Of a DNA stretch of 64,000 nucleotides, positions 16,603-25,777 are shown in pieces. How positions within the stretch are numbered: position 1 is the stretch's first letter; the number at the start of each line of letters is the position of its first letter. The position numbers were made by a program, and so were the translations under genes. A model generated the notes under the pieces. That model did not search any database. It was not told the DNA's origin and was given only the letters and a program-made list of their open reading frames with translations. Origin of the DNA: Streptomyces decoyicus (GTDB lineage: Bacteria > Actinomycetota > Actinomycetes > Streptomycetales > Streptomycetaceae); the NCBI RefSeq assembly GCF_019880305.1, contig NZ_CP082301.1, positions 1,240,001 to 1,304,000 on the forward strand, read 5' to 3'.

Positions 16603-17205
16603 ATGCGAGCGATGAAGGGCGTATGGCGCTGGCGGCACAATCCGCTGCGGCGCCGGACCGATCGGCTCGAGGCCTGGACGGCGCTCGTCGCCGCCCTTCT
16701 GATCGCCCTCGGGGCGACCTCCGTGGGCTGGCTCGCCGGACGGGCCGCACACGGCGCGCTGCTGGCGACCGTACGGATACAGCACCAGCAGCGGCATCTG
16801 GAGTGGGTCACGGTCGACCGGCTGGTCTCCCGGGCCCCGCTCGACTCCGATCCGGAGACCTCCTCCCAGCGCGATGCACACCGCCGGGTCATCGCCCGCT
16901 GGACGGCCCGCGACGGCAGCGCGCACGTCGGACAGCTCGCCGCGCCGCGGCCGGTGGAGACCGGCGAGCGGTTCCGGATCTGGACGGACGACCGGGGCCG
17001 GGTGGCGCCGCGGCCGATGGACGCCGGCACGGCGGGTACGCATGCCGTGCTGGCCGGTCTGGGCACCGCGGCCGGGGTCGGCATGATGATCGAAGGCGCC
17101 CGGCGGCTGGTCGTCTGGCAGCTGATGGTGCGTCGCTTCCGCCGCTGGGACGAGGAGTGGGAGCGCGCGGGCCAGGACTGGGGCCGGGCCGGCGCAGGGA
17201 GTTGA
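16603..17205 (+). CDS. Rv1733c-family two-helix membrane protein
   Basis: This 200-residue protein has the actinobacterial Rv1733c-like pattern. A basic N-terminus with WRWRHNPLRRRTDRLEAW is followed by one membrane helix (ALVAALLIALGATSVGWLAG). A soluble extracytoplasmic loop (about residues 55-140) contains AVW-type segments such as VIARWTARDGSAHVGQLAAP and RFRIWTDDRGRVAPRPMDAG. A second helix follows (HAVLAGLGTAAGVGMMIEGA), then a basic, Arg-rich tail. A GAGAGGGGG ribosome binding site precedes ATG 16603. The function is unknown; the mycobacterial relative is a hypoxia-regulated antigen. Confidence 0.88.
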   Translation: MRAMKGVWRWRHNPLRRRTDRLEAWTALVAALLIALGATSVGWLAGRAAHGALLATVRIQHQQRHLEWVTVDRLVSRAPLDSDPETSSQRDAHRRVIARWTARDGSAHVGQLAAPRPVETGERFRIWTDDRGRVAPRPMDAGTAGTHAVLAGLGTAAGVGMMIEGARRLVVWQLMVRRFRRWDEEWERAGQDWGRAGAGS

Positions 17206-17372
17206 AAGCCTGCCTTTCGAGGCGGCTGACCGTGTCAACTGCCGCCCGCCGGGCGCGCTACGGTGGTGGCGCCAGCCTCTCGGCTGGGGCCTCGCAGACC
17301 GGAATACGGACATCCGCGGACGGATGGTGCCGGGCCGACAACAGCCGCACGAAGTGGGGGCACGACAGCACC

Positions 17373-19808
17373 ATGGCACAGGGCTCGGTCCAGGTGACGC
17401 ACTCCGGAACGTCGCGCTGGCGGCGCCGCACCGGGGAGTACAGCTCGCTCGCCGCCGCCCTGGAGGCCGCCGGGGACGGTGATGTGCTGACCGTCCCGGC
17501 GGGTACGTACCGCGAGAATCTGGTGCTGGTGCGCGCGGTGACGCTGCGCGGCCCGGACGGCGCACGCGGTTCGGTGCGGATCGCCCCGGCCGACGGTGTG
17601 GCGCTGACGGTACGGGCCTCGGCCACCGTCCACGATCTGCATCTGGAGGCGACGGATTCGACCTCGCCCGCGCTGCTGGTGGAGGACGGCGCCCCGGAGC
17701 TGTCGGGCCTGCGGGTGGTGACCCGGTCCGCGTCCGGCATCGAGGTCCGCGGCGGCGCCCGTCCCACGGTGCGCCGCTGCACGGTCGACAACGCGGGCGG
17801 GGTGGGCATCAGCGTCCTGGACGGCGCCGGCGGCGTCTTCGAGGAGTGCGAGGTGGTGGCCGCCGGGCAGACCGGCGTGGCGGTGCGCGGCGGTGCGCAT
17901 CCGCGGCTGGAGAACTGCCGGATCCACCATGCGTCGGGCGCCGGCCTGTCGGTCAACGGCGAGGGCAGCGCGGTCGAGGCGGTGGGCTGCGAGCTGTACG
18001 AGATCAAGGGCGCGGGGATCCAGGTGGCCGCACGGGCCACCGGCCACCTCACGGACTGCACGGTGCACCGCACCTCCGCCGACGGTGTCACCCTGGACAC
18101 CGACGCGGTGCTGACGCTCGCCGACTGCGACATTCACGACATCCCGGAGAACGCCGTCGATCTGCGGTCGCGTTCGGTGCTGACGCTGACCCGCAGCACG
18201 GTGCGGCACTTCGGGCGCAACGGTCTGTCCGTATGGGACCCGGGCACCCGCGTGGACGCCAACCAGTGCGAGATCCACGACAGTACGGGCGACTATCCGG
18301 CGGTGTGGGTCAGCGACGGCGCCACCGCCGTCCTGGACTCGACCCGGATGCACGATGTGCCCGACGCACTGTTCGTGCTGGACCGGGGCTCCCGCGCCGA
18401 CGTCGTGGACTGCGACATCTCGCAGGTCCGCAACACCGCGGTGTCGGTCAGCGACGGGGCGACCGTGCAGCTCGACGACTGCCGGATCCGGGAGGCCGCG
18501 ACCGGTGCGTGGTTCCGCGACCACGGCAGCGGCGGCACGCTCGCCAACTGCACCATCGACGGTGCGCAGACCGGGGTGATCGTCACCAAGGGCGCAGACC
18601 CCACCATCGAGGGCTGCACGGTCAGTTCGCCCACCGAGGCCGGGTTCTACGTCTCCGCCGAGGGCCGCGGCACCTTCCAGGGCTGCCGGGTCACCGGGAG
18701 TTCGGGGTTCGGCTTCCATGTGATCGACGGCTGCCGTACGGCGCTGACGCGGTGCCGTACGGAGCGGTGTGCGCGCGGCGGCTACGAGTTCGCCGAGGGC
18801 GGTGCGGGAGCGGGCGACGGGCCGACGGTCCAGGACTGCACCAGCGACGAGAGCCGCGCCGTACAGACGCCGGCCGCCGGGGCGGTGACGAGCCCCGCGG
18901 CGCAGCAGGTGACGCAGACGGCCGGGCTGCTGGGCAACGTCCCGGCACAGAGTCCCGCGCCGGACACCGCGGCAGCCGCGGAACCGGCCGTCAGCAGCCG
19001 GCCCTCCGACGAGGTGCTGGGCGAACTGGACACCCTCGTGGGGCTGGAGAGCGTCAAGCGCGAGGTGCGCAGCCTGATCAACATGATCGAGGTGGGACGC
19101 CGGCGCCGGGAGGCGGGGCTCAAGGCCGCTTCGGTACGCCGCCATCTGGTGTTCACCGGCTCCCCCGGCACCGGCAAGACGACCGTGGCGCGGCTCTACG
19201 GCGAAATCCTGGCCTCCCTGGCGGTGCTGGAGCGCGGGCATCTGGTCGAGGTGTCCCGGGTGGACCTGGTGGGCGAGCACATCGGGTCGACGGCGATCCG
19301 CACCCAGGAGGCGTTCGACCGGGCGCGCGGTGGCGTGCTGTTCATCGACGAGGCGTACGCCCTCTCCCCCGAGGACTCCGGACGGGACTTCGGGAAGGAG
19401 GCCATCGACACCCTCGTGAAGCTGATGGAGGACCACCGGGAAGCGGTGGTGGTGATCGTGGCGGGCTACACCGCCGAGATGGAGCGCTTCCTGGCGGTCA
19501 ACCCCGGTGTGGCGTCCCGTTTCTCCCGGACCATCACCTTTGGCGACTATGCGCCCGAAGAGCTGCTGCGGATCGTGGAGCAGCAGGGCGAGGAGCATGA
19601 GTACCGCCTCGCCGAGGGGACCGGCGAAGGGCTCCTGAAGTACTTCACGGCACTGCCCAAGGGCCCGTCGTTCGGCAACGGCCGTACCGCACGCCAGACG
19701 TTCGAGGCGATGGTGGAGCGGCACGCGGGCCGGGTGGCCCAGCTGACCGCCCCCAGCACCGACGACCTGAGTCTGCTCTATCCGGAAGATCTGCCCGAAC
19801 TCCCCTGA
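17373..19808 (+). CDS. Beta-helix repeat / AAA+ ATPase fusion (CbbX/SpoVK-like)
   Basis: This is an 811-residue two-part protein. Residues about 25-480 form a right-handed parallel beta-helix with many rung repeats, for example GIEVRGGARPTVRRCTVDNA, GVAVRGGAHPRLENCRIHHA and GVIVTKGADPTIEGCTVSS. After an Ala/Pro linker, residues 545-800 form an AAA+ ATPase of the CbbX/SpoVK/EccA clade. It has VGLESVKREVRSLINMIEVG, Walker A GSPGTGKTT, Walker B VLFIDEAYAL, sensor 1 VIVAGYTAEM, arginine region FSRTITFGDY and FGNGRTARQTFEAMVERHAG. It is probably a remodelling ATPase whose beta-helix recruits clients. ATG 17373 has only a weak distant GGGGG. The 3' end overlaps the convergent gene by 31 bp. Confidence 0.9.
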   Translation: MAQGSVQVTHSGTSRWRRRTGEYSSLAAALEAAGDGDVLTVPAGTYRENLVLVRAVTLRGPDGARGSVRIAPADGVALTVRASATVHDLHLEATDSTSPALLVEDGAPELSGLRVVTRSASGIEVRGGARPTVRRCTVDNAGGVGISVLDGAGGVFEECEVVAAGQTGVAVRGGAHPRLENCRIHHASGAGLSVNGEGSAVEAVGCELYEIKGAGIQVAARATGHLTDCTVHRTSADGVTLDTDAVLTLADCDIHDIPENAVDLRSRSVLTLTRSTVRHFGRNGLSVWDPGTRVDANQCEIHDSTGDYPAVWVSDGATAVLDSTRMHDVPDALFVLDRGSRADVVDCDISQVRNTAVSVSDGATVQLDDCRIREAATGAWFRDHGSGGTLANCTIDGAQTGVIVTKGADPTIEGCTVSSPTEAGFYVSAEGRGTFQGCRVTGSSGFGFHVIDGCRTALTRCRTERCARGGYEFAEGGAGAGDGPTVQDCTSDESRAVQTPAAGAVTSPAAQQVTQTAGLLGNVPAQSPAPDTAAAAEPAVSSRPSDEVLGELDTLVGLESVKREVRSLINMIEVGRRRREAGLKAASVRRHLVFTGSPGTGKTTVARLYGEILASLAVLERGHLVEVSRVDLVGEHIGSTAIRTQEAFDRARGGVLFIDEAYALSPEDSGRDFGKEAIDTLVKLMEDHREAVVVIVAGYTAEMERFLAVNPGVASRFSRTITFGDYAPEELLRIVEQQGEEHEYRLAEGTGEGLLKYFTALPKGPSFGNGRTARQTFEAMVERHAGRVAQLTAPSTDDLSLLYPEDLPELP

Positions 19809-22222
19809 GCGGGACGGTCGTCGGAGCGGTCGCCGGCAGCGCGGCGGCCCGAGCAGTCATCGGCGGGCCGCTGTCCCGGCAGGTCCGGGCCGAGCCGGGC
19901 GATCAGCTCGGCACGCACCCTGCCGAAGACCGGGTCGGCGTGGTAGTCGCCGTGTCCCAGGATCTGGGCGGGCAGCGGGTTCTGCAGGGAGCGGCCGAAG
20001 GCGAGCGGGTCGCGCAGCGGACCCTCGTCGATCCGGCGGCCGTCCTCGCAGGTGAGCCGGATCGGGCCGCCGATGGGGTCGGTGAAGCGCCACAGATTGC
20101 GCCAGTCGTCCATCTCGCGGTGCAGGCCGGTCAGCGCGGGCGGCCCGAAGAAGGCGGGGAACCAGCGTCCGTAGAGCCGTTCCAGGGGGCTGCCGTACGT
20201 CAGCAGGGCGACGCGGCTGCGGGTGACCAGGTCCAGCTGCCAGACGGCGGCGGCCGCCAGCACACTGCCCTGGGAGTGCCCGGAGAGCACCAGCCGGCCG
20301 TCGAACCGCTCGGTCCAGGTGGCCATCCGCCAGGTGAGGTCGGGCACGGCGCGCTCGGCGTAGCAGGGCGGTGCGAAGGGGTGGGCGGCGCGCGGCCAGA
20401 ACGTACCGACGTCCCAGAGGATGCCGATGGTGCGGCGGGCCGAGTGGTCGCGGTAGGCGCGCCGGCCCATGGTGATCAGCAGTATGACGCCGGCGCCCAT
20501 CAGCCAGGAGCCCAGGGCTTCCGCGGTCTCGGCGGCGGCGTGCACGACCGGCGGTGCGCCTTCGGTGGCACGGCCCGGCGCCCGGTCGCTGAGCCAGGCC
20601 CCGGCCACCGCGCCGGCCCCGAGGACGAGGGTGACGGCGGCGGTGGCCGCCACCAGGACCGGTGCGGAATCGGTGAGTCCGGCGCCGGCGATGGTGGCGG
20701 CGATCCGCTTCGTACGCCGCCCGTCGGGGCGCTCGCGCGGGTCGTACAGCCCGGGGACGTCCTTGGCCACCCGGTCACGGACGATCACCACGCGGACGGC
20801 GGCGAGCACGACGACGACCGCGACGACGACCAGCAGGACGGGGATGACCGAGGCCTGCCAGGACAGCAGCACCGGCGGCCCGGGGATGGGAGCGTGGTCC
20901 TGGCCGGGGGTCGCCCCGCCGTCCAGCCAGTCCGCGAAGCGCTGGGCCACTCCCCCGGACAGCACCCCGCCGACCGCGCACGCCAGCAGGGCGACGGCGG
21001 GACCGCCCATGCCGCGCAGGGCGGTGCGGGCGTCGTCACGGGCGGCGCGCTGAAGGACCCAGGCGGTCAGCGCCAGCGCGAGGACCAGCAGGCCCTGGAA
21101 GACGGCGATACCGCCGAAGGCACCGGCACCGGGCAGGGGGCCGTGGCTGGGGGCTCCGGGGCGCGCCCAGCCGGTGTGCACGACGATCAGCGCCAGCACG
21201 CCGAGGGAGGCGAACGGCAGCACCCTCACGACCAGATGGTCGGACTCGTCGTCCGGCGCGGCCTCGCTGCGGGCGGTGCGCCAGACGACCACCACGGTGG
21301 CCGCGGCGAGCAGGATGACCAGGGCGGTCAGGGCCCGGCCGAGGATCGCGAGGGCGGTGTCGCCGCCGTCGCGCCCGTCGGCCTGTGCGCCCGCCGCGAG
21401 GAGTACGGCGGCGATGGTCAGTACGCCGGCCGTGGTGTGGGCGGCGCGCAGCCGGGCGACCAGCCGGCGGCCGTACCAGAAGCCGTCCAGGCTGAGCGCG
21501 GTGCGTTCGGCGACCGGGGTGTCGCGGGAGGTGCCGGGCAGCCGCGGCGGCGGGGAGGCGGATTCGTAGGCGCTCCAGGTGCGGCGCGAGAGCGACCACA
21601 GGAACCCGATGACGAGCAGCGGCACCATGGACGCGAGCGCGAGGCGGCGGCCCGGGGCGCTCCACCAGCCGGAGTTGTCGGGGCTGAGGAAGCCCATCCA
21701 GGATTTGCCGGCGGAGCAGACGGTGGTGCCGGCGCACTGCCAGGCCGTCAGATCGAGGGCGACCTCGCAGGCCGCGGCGGCGAGCAGGACGGTGAGGGTG
21801 AGGGCGAGGATGCGCACCAGAAGGTCGTAGATCCGCTGGGCAGGATGCTCGGGCGGTGCGGCCGGGCGCATCCAGTGGGCGAGGTTGACGACCATGAAGG
21901 GCACCAGGAGCAGCCACAGGGCGCGGGCTCCGTTGCCCGAGGTGAGGTTGGACCAGCAGTACGCCTCGCGGACCGGCTCGCCGCGGTAGTCGTCGGGCCG
22001 CTGCTCGGCGTCCGCGTCCTCGGTGCGGCGGTAGCAGGCGGCGGTGTCGTCGCCGGTGATCAGCTGGACGCGCGGGTCGCCGAGCATCTCCTGTGCGGTG
22101 GTACCGCCGACGCCGTGCACCAGCAGCTCCAGGGAGAGCTGCGGGGCGGCGGCCGGTGGCCCATCTGCTGTGCTTTCACGGTCGGTTGAGCGCGCGTGCG
22201 GTGTCGGGTCCGCGGTCTCCAC
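19778..22222 (-). CDS. Membrane protein with hydrolase motifs split by a transmembrane bundle
   Basis: This 814-residue protein starts at GTG 22222 behind GGGGGA. Longer readings upstream run into repeat DNA and are rejected. Residues 25-45 contain LELLVHGVGGTTAQEMLGDP, like the first strand and oxyanion loop of an alpha/beta hydrolase. A bundle of about ten membrane helices occupies the next 500 residues. Near residue 650 the nucleophile elbow LVLSGHSQGSVLAA appears, followed by RFTDPIGGP (possible Asp) and GHGDYHADP (possible His). So the hydrolase core may be completed across the membrane insertion by cytoplasmic N- and C-terminal parts. A lipase/esterase activity is plausible but unproven. 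Confidence 0.85.
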   Translation of the reverse strand: METADPTPHARSTDRESTADGPPAAAPQLSLELLVHGVGGTTAQEMLGDPRVQLITGDDTAACYRRTEDADAEQRPDDYRGEPVREAYCWSNLTSGNGARALWLLLVPFMVVNLAHWMRPAAPPEHPAQRIYDLLVRILALTLTVLLAAAACEVALDLTAWQCAGTTVCSAGKSWMGFLSPDNSGWWSAPGRRLALASMVPLLVIGFLWSLSRRTWSAYESASPPPRLPGTSRDTPVAERTALSLDGFWYGRRLVARLRAAHTTAGVLTIAAVLLAAGAQADGRDGGDTALAILGRALTALVILLAAATVVVVWRTARSEAAPDDESDHLVVRVLPFASLGVLALIVVHTGWARPGAPSHGPLPGAGAFGGIAVFQGLLVLALALTAWVLQRAARDDARTALRGMGGPAVALLACAVGGVLSGGVAQRFADWLDGGATPGQDHAPIPGPPVLLSWQASVIPVLLVVVAVVVVLAAVRVVIVRDRVAKDVPGLYDPRERPDGRRTKRIAATIAGAGLTDSAPVLVAATAAVTLVLGAGAVAGAWLSDRAPGRATEGAPPVVHAAAETAEALGSWLMGAGVILLITMGRRAYRDHSARRTIGILWDVGTFWPRAAHPFAPPCYAERAVPDLTWRMATWTERFDGRLVLSGHSQGSVLAAAAVWQLDLVTRSRVALLTYGSPLERLYGRWFPAFFGPPALTGLHREMDDWRNLWRFTDPIGGPIRLTCEDGRRIDEGPLRDPLAFGRSLQNPLPAQILGHGDYHADPVFGRVRAELIARLGPDLPGQRPADDCSGRRAAGDRSDDRPAQGSSGRSSG

Positions 22223-22340
22223 TGTTGTCCCCCGTAGTCGTGCCCAGAGTCGTGACACGTTGTCCGTGCGGCGTGTGCGGTGCGACGCCCCCAGGATTGT
22301 CCTTTCCCCACAGAAGTACATCCAGCACCCACCCCGCGGT

Positions 22341-22418
22341 GTGTACTTCGGGTGTTGTACTTCGAGAGTTGTACCCGGGGTGTCGTACTCCGGGTGTCGT
22401 CCCTCGGGTGTGTACCTG
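22341..22418. repeat. Short tandem repeat, about 14-bp unit
   Basis: Five to six degenerate copies of a unit close to TGTACTTCGGGTGT run head to tail (variants include TGTACTTCGAGAGT and TCGTACTCCGGGTG). They lie in the leader region upstream of the membrane-hydrolase gene. Tandem dyad-like TGTAC/GTAC elements could bind a protein or be a slippage-generated minisatellite. Confidence 0.7.
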
Positions 22419-22451
22419 CGCGTCGCCCGGCGCCCCCCACCCCCGAACCCA

Positions 22452-22497
22452 CCCCCGCCCCCTCCCCCGAAGGGGGAGAGGGGGAGGGGGCGGGGGA
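22452..22497. other. G-quadruplex motif within a G/C palindrome
   Basis: The plus strand at 22472-22496 carries four runs of five G separated by 1-3 bases, an ideal intramolecular G-quadruplex pattern. The bases before it (22452-22468) are a complementary C-rich run, so the segment can instead form a hairpin with CCCCCTCCCCC pairing to GGGGGAGGGGG. It lies in the non-coding gap between the membrane-hydrolase gene and the DeoR gene. Confidence 0.75.
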
Positions 22498-22555
22498 GCA
22501 ACCAGCGGCAGCCTCGCACCGGCGACGGTTCGACGGCGGGCGCGCCCCTCTGGCG

Positions 22556-22800
22556 ACAGCGAACCTCCCTACCGGCGACGCCAGACGCTCCCCAGGCGCG
22601 ACGACGGACGCTCCCACCCGCGAAGGCGGGCGCTTCCCCACCGGCGAAGGCGGACGCTTCCCACCGGCGACAGCGGACGCTCAGCACCGACGAAGGCGGG
22701 GGCGGGGGCGCTCCCCACCCGCGACGGCGGACGCTCCCCACCCGGACCCTCCCCACCGGGCCGGGAGACACTCCCCACCCGGCACCGCGAACCTTCCCGC
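22556..22800. repeat. Degenerate minisatellite, about 22-bp unit
   Basis: Roughly ten imperfect head-to-tail copies of a unit like CGGACGCTCCCCACCGGCGA fill this stretch. Spacing varies (20-28 bp), and one copy carries an expanded GGGGGC run. Frames across it are open on both strands only because of the skewed composition. It forms most of the 742-bp gap 22223-22964, which I regard as non-coding. It is unlike CRISPR: no unique spacers and low repeat fidelity. Confidence 0.75.
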
Positions 22801-22964
22801 CCGCCCCACCGAGCCGCCCCACCCCACCTCCACCAGCAAACACTTCTCCCGTCACCAGCATCACTGTCAGCGCCTCGTGCGAGGATGAGGGCACCAGTGA
22901 TCGCAGGCGGCAGCCAGCGCGTACGACCCGACACAGCAAGCCGGGGCGGAAGGGACGGGCCGGG

Positions 22965-23810
22965 GTGAGCGACAACCAGAACCTCCTCGCGGAGCAGCGG
23001 CGTGCCCTGATTCTCGACGAGATCAGGCGGCGCGGCGGGGTGCGGGTCAATGAACTCACCCGCAAGCTGAACGTGTCGGACATGACGGTCCGTCGCGATC
23101 TGGACGCGCTGGCCCGTCAGGGCATGGTGGAGAAGGTGCACGGCGGCGCGGTGCCGGTCAGCGAGCCGAGCGCGCACGAACCCGGTTTCGAGGCGAAGTC
23201 GGGGCTGGAGCTGAGCGCCAAGGAGGACATCGCCAAGGCGGCGGCCGAGATGGCGGCGCCGGGCAGCGCGATCGCGCTGGCGGGCGGCACGACCGCGTTC
23301 GCGCTGGCCCAGCAGCTGCTCGATGTGCCGGATCTGACGGTCGTGACGAATTCGGTGCGGGTGGCCGATGTGTTCTACGGGGCGCAGCGGGCGGCGGCCA
23401 GCGGCGGCGCGGGCCCCCGCGCGGGCGCCGCGACCGTGGTGCTGACCGGCGGGGTGCGTACACCTTCGGACACTCTGGTGGGCCCGGTGGCGGATGCCGC
23501 GATCCGGTCGCTGCACTTCGATGTGCTCTTCCTCGGGGTGCACGGCATATCGGTGGAGGCGGGGCTGTCGACACCGAATCTGGCGGAGGCGGAGACCAAC
23601 CGGCATTTCGTGCGCTCCGCGCGCCGGGTGGTGGTGGTCGCCGATCACACCAAGTGGGGCACGGTCGGCCTGAGTTCGTTCGCGACGCTGGATCAGGTGG
23701 AGGTCCTGGTGACGGATGCCGGGCTGTCCGCCGAGGCGCGAGCGGAGTTCGCCGAGCTGCCGCCTGAGCTGGTGGTGGCGGGCGAACGGCGTGAGGACGC
23801 AGACATCTGA
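22965..23810 (+). CDS. DeoR-family sugar-metabolism regulator
   Basis: This 281-residue repressor starts at GTG 22965, with GGAAGGGA upstream. The N-terminal winged helix reads LILDEIRRRGGVRVNELTRK, LNVSDMTVRRDLDALARQGM, EKVHGGAV, the classical DeoR signature. The C-terminal DeoRC sensor fold has SAIALAGGTTAFALAQQLLD, LTVVTNSVRVADV, VVLTGGVRTPSDTLVGPVA, FDVLFLGVHGISVEAGLSTP and VVVVADHTKWGTVGLSSFA. DeoR proteins bind phosphorylated sugars. The target genes are not obvious; the SRPBCC gene follows 63 bp downstream. Confidence 0.93.
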   Translation: MSDNQNLLAEQRRALILDEIRRRGGVRVNELTRKLNVSDMTVRRDLDALARQGMVEKVHGGAVPVSEPSAHEPGFEAKSGLELSAKEDIAKAAAEMAAPGSAIALAGGTTAFALAQQLLDVPDLTVVTNSVRVADVFYGAQRAAASGGAGPRAGAATVVLTGGVRTPSDTLVGPVADAAIRSLHFDVLFLGVHGISVEAGLSTPNLAEAETNRHFVRSARRVVVVADHTKWGTVGLSSFATLDQVEVLVTDAGLSAEARAEFAELPPELVVAGERREDADI

Positions 23811-23873
23811 CGGGCCGCCAGCTATGGTGAGCCGCTCAGGCCCGCCGCCCGTCCCGTAGGGGGTGCTCGTCCC

Positions 23874-24347
23874 ATGGCACGCCGACTCCGCCCCGTCGAG
23901 CTCGACTTCGTCGCATCCGCCCCGCTGCGGCTGGTGTTCGCCGCGGAGGTCGCCGCGCCACCGGAGGCGGTGTATCCGGCGCTGGCGGACGATGTGGCGG
24001 GCTGGTCATGCTGGTTCACGGGCGTGGCGCGGTCGGCTTCGACGCACGACGGCAACGGCCGGGAGGTGCGGCTGACCGGTGGCACCCGCTTCACGGAGAC
24101 GGTCCTGGCGGCCGAGCCCGGCCTGCGCTACGCCTACCGGGTCGACACCACCAACGCCCCCGGCATGCGGGCCCTGGTCGAGGACTGGCGGCTGGCGCCG
24201 GCGGGCGGCGGCACCCGGCTGCGGTGGACGTTCGCGGCGGACGGCCCGGCGCCGTTCCGTTTTTTGCTGACGCTGGCCAGGCCCGGCCTGGGCCGCGCCT
24301 TCCGGGAGTCGGCGAAGGCCCTGGACCGCAGGCTCGCCAAGACCTGA
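23874..24347 (+). CDS. SRPBCC-fold protein (polyketide cyclase/dehydrase-like)
   Basis: This 157-residue protein matches the START/SRPBCC ligand-binding fold. It has the strand-helix pattern APLRLVFAAEVAAPPEAVYP, ADDVAGWSCWFTGV, EVRLTGGTRFTETVLAAEPG, YAYRVDTTNAPGMRALVEDW, GGGTRLRWTFAADGPA, and a C-terminal helix RAFRESAKALDRRLAKT. Such proteins bind small hydrophobic ligands or are lipid/polyketide-handling enzymes; no catalytic residue can be assigned. It follows the DeoR gene and converges on the PLP-enzyme gene. Confidence 0.88.
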   Translation: MARRLRPVELDFVASAPLRLVFAAEVAAPPEAVYPALADDVAGWSCWFTGVARSASTHDGNGREVRLTGGTRFTETVLAAEPGLRYAYRVDTTNAPGMRALVEDWRLAPAGGGTRLRWTFAADGPAPFRFLLTLARPGLGRAFRESAKALDRRLAKT

Positions 24348-24381
24348 GGCGGGGCCGGGCCGCGCGGGCGGGCCCAAGGGC

Positions 24382-25533
24382 TCAGGCCGGCCAGGAGCCG
24401 GTGGCCAGGAACTCCTCGAGGGTGCGCGCGTAGGGCGTGATGTCCAGGCCCTGGGAGGCCAGCCAGTCGTCGGAGTAGTACTTGTCGAGGTAGCGGTCGC
24501 CGGGGTCGCACAGCAGGGTGACGATCGATCCCCGGCGGCCCTCGGCGACCATCTCCGCGACGATCTTCAAGGCGCTCCACAGCCCCGTGCCGGTCGAGCC
24601 GCCCGCCTTGCGGCCGATCGCGGCCTCCAGGGCGCGTACGGCGGCGATGCTGGCCGCGTCCGGCACCTTCATCATCCGGTCTATCGCGCCGGGTACGAAG
24701 CTCGGTTCCATACGGGGCCGTCCGATGCCCTCGATGCGGGAGGCGGTGGCACAGTCGGTCTTCGCGTCGCCGGTGAGCCAGCCGTCGAAGAAACAGGAGT
24801 TCTCCGGGTCGGGGACACAGACACGGGTGTCGTACTGCATGTAGTGGACGTAGCGGGCGATGGTCGCGGAGGTGCCGCCGGTGCCCGCGGTCGCCACGAT
24901 CCAGGCGGGCTCGGGATAGCGTTCGAGCCGCAGCTGCTGGTAGATCGACTCGGCGATGTTGTTGTTGCCGCGCCAGTCGGTGGCCCGTTCCGCGTAGGTG
25001 AACTGGTCCATGTAGTGGCCGCCGGACTCGGCGGCGAGCCGGGCGGAGACCTCGTAGACGGTCCGCGGGTCCTGCACCAGATGGCAGGTGCCGCCGTGGA
25101 ACTCGATCAGCCGGGTCTTCTCGCGGCTGGTGGTGGCCGGCATCACCGCGATGAACGGCACCCCGATCAGCGAGGCGAAGTACGCCTCGGACACGGCCGT
25201 GGAGCCGCTGGAGGACTCGATGACGGGCTTCCCGGGGCGGATCCAGCCGTTGCACAGCCCGTAGAGGAACAGCGAGCGGGCCAGCCGGTGCTTGAGGCTT
25301 CCGGTGGGATGTGTCGACTCGTCCTTGAGGTAGAGGTCGATGCCCCACTTCTCGGGCAGCGGGAAGCGCAGGAGGTGGGTGTCGGCGGTGCGGTTGGCAT
25401 CCGCCTGGACCTTGCGGACTGCTTCTTTGAGCCAGCTTCGGTAGGCCGGATCCGTACGGTCGACATCGACGGTCGGCATCGGCGTCCCGGCCTCGTGGTC
25501 GGGCCGGCTCTGCGGCTGCTGTGCGGTGCTCAC
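24382..25533 (-). CDS. PLP-dependent cysteine synthase-fold enzyme (Cds1-like cysteine desulfhydrase)
   Basis: This 383-residue fold-type II PLP enzyme has [20 protein letters not shown] (PLP lysine in SLKHR), [20 protein letters not shown] (phosphate or substrate-binding Ser/Gly loop), [20 protein letters not shown] and [20 protein letters not shown]. These features and the length match the actinobacterial Cds1 group, reported to release hydrogen sulfide from cysteine, rather than CysK/CysM. GTG 25533 follows GAGGAG at seven bases. A longer upstream reading is disregarded. It converges on the SRPBCC gene. Confidence 0.87.
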   Translation of the reverse strand: MSTAQQPQSRPDHEAGTPMPTVDVDRTDPAYRSWLKEAVRKVQADANRTADTHLLRFPLPEKWGIDLYLKDESTHPTGSLKHRLARSLFLYGLCNGWIRPGKPVIESSSGSTAVSEAYFASLIGVPFIAVMPATTSREKTRLIEFHGGTCHLVQDPRTVYEVSARLAAESGGHYMDQFTYAERATDWRGNNNIAESIYQQLRLERYPEPAWIVATAGTGGTSATIARYVHYMQYDTRVCVPDPENSCFFDGWLTGDAKTDCATASRIEGIGRPRMEPSFVPGAIDRMMKVPDAASIAAVRALEAAIGRKAGGSTGTGLWSALKIVAEMVAEGRRGSIVTLLCDPGDRYLDKYYSDDWLASQGLDITPYARTLEEFLATGSWPA

Positions 25534-25777
25534 CGGCGCGCTCCTCAGGGTTCGGAAGCCCGCGCACAACGGCGGGCCGATTCCGACTATAGCCACCCGC
25601 CGCACCCTTCTCACCTGCATAAACATCGCTTTGGGATACCCCAAGGAGGTCGTGGGGCCGGGCTGTTGTGCGCCGTGCACGCCCTGGGGGGCACTGGTGC
25701 ACCGGGCGCCGCACCGGCAGACTTCCCTTCAAGGGGCGGTGGAGGGCAGCTGCCCGTCTCACCGAGGAGGTGCCGGC

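Noticed and set aside
17235..19724. 829-codon minus-strand frame opposite the beta-helix AAA gene
   Set aside because: Antisense shadow of the repeat-rich gene.
19940..22189. 749-codon plus-strand frame opposite the membrane hydrolase gene
   Set aside because: Antisense shadow; Gln/Gly/Arg-rich with no membrane pattern.
22556..22800. Possible CRISPR-like array
   Set aside because: Repeats are degenerate with no unique spacers and no cas genes nearby.
22044..22964. In-frame upstream extension of the DeoR gene through the repeat block
   Set aside because: Repeat DNA is open in many frames; the DeoR HTH and ribosome binding site fit GTG 22965.
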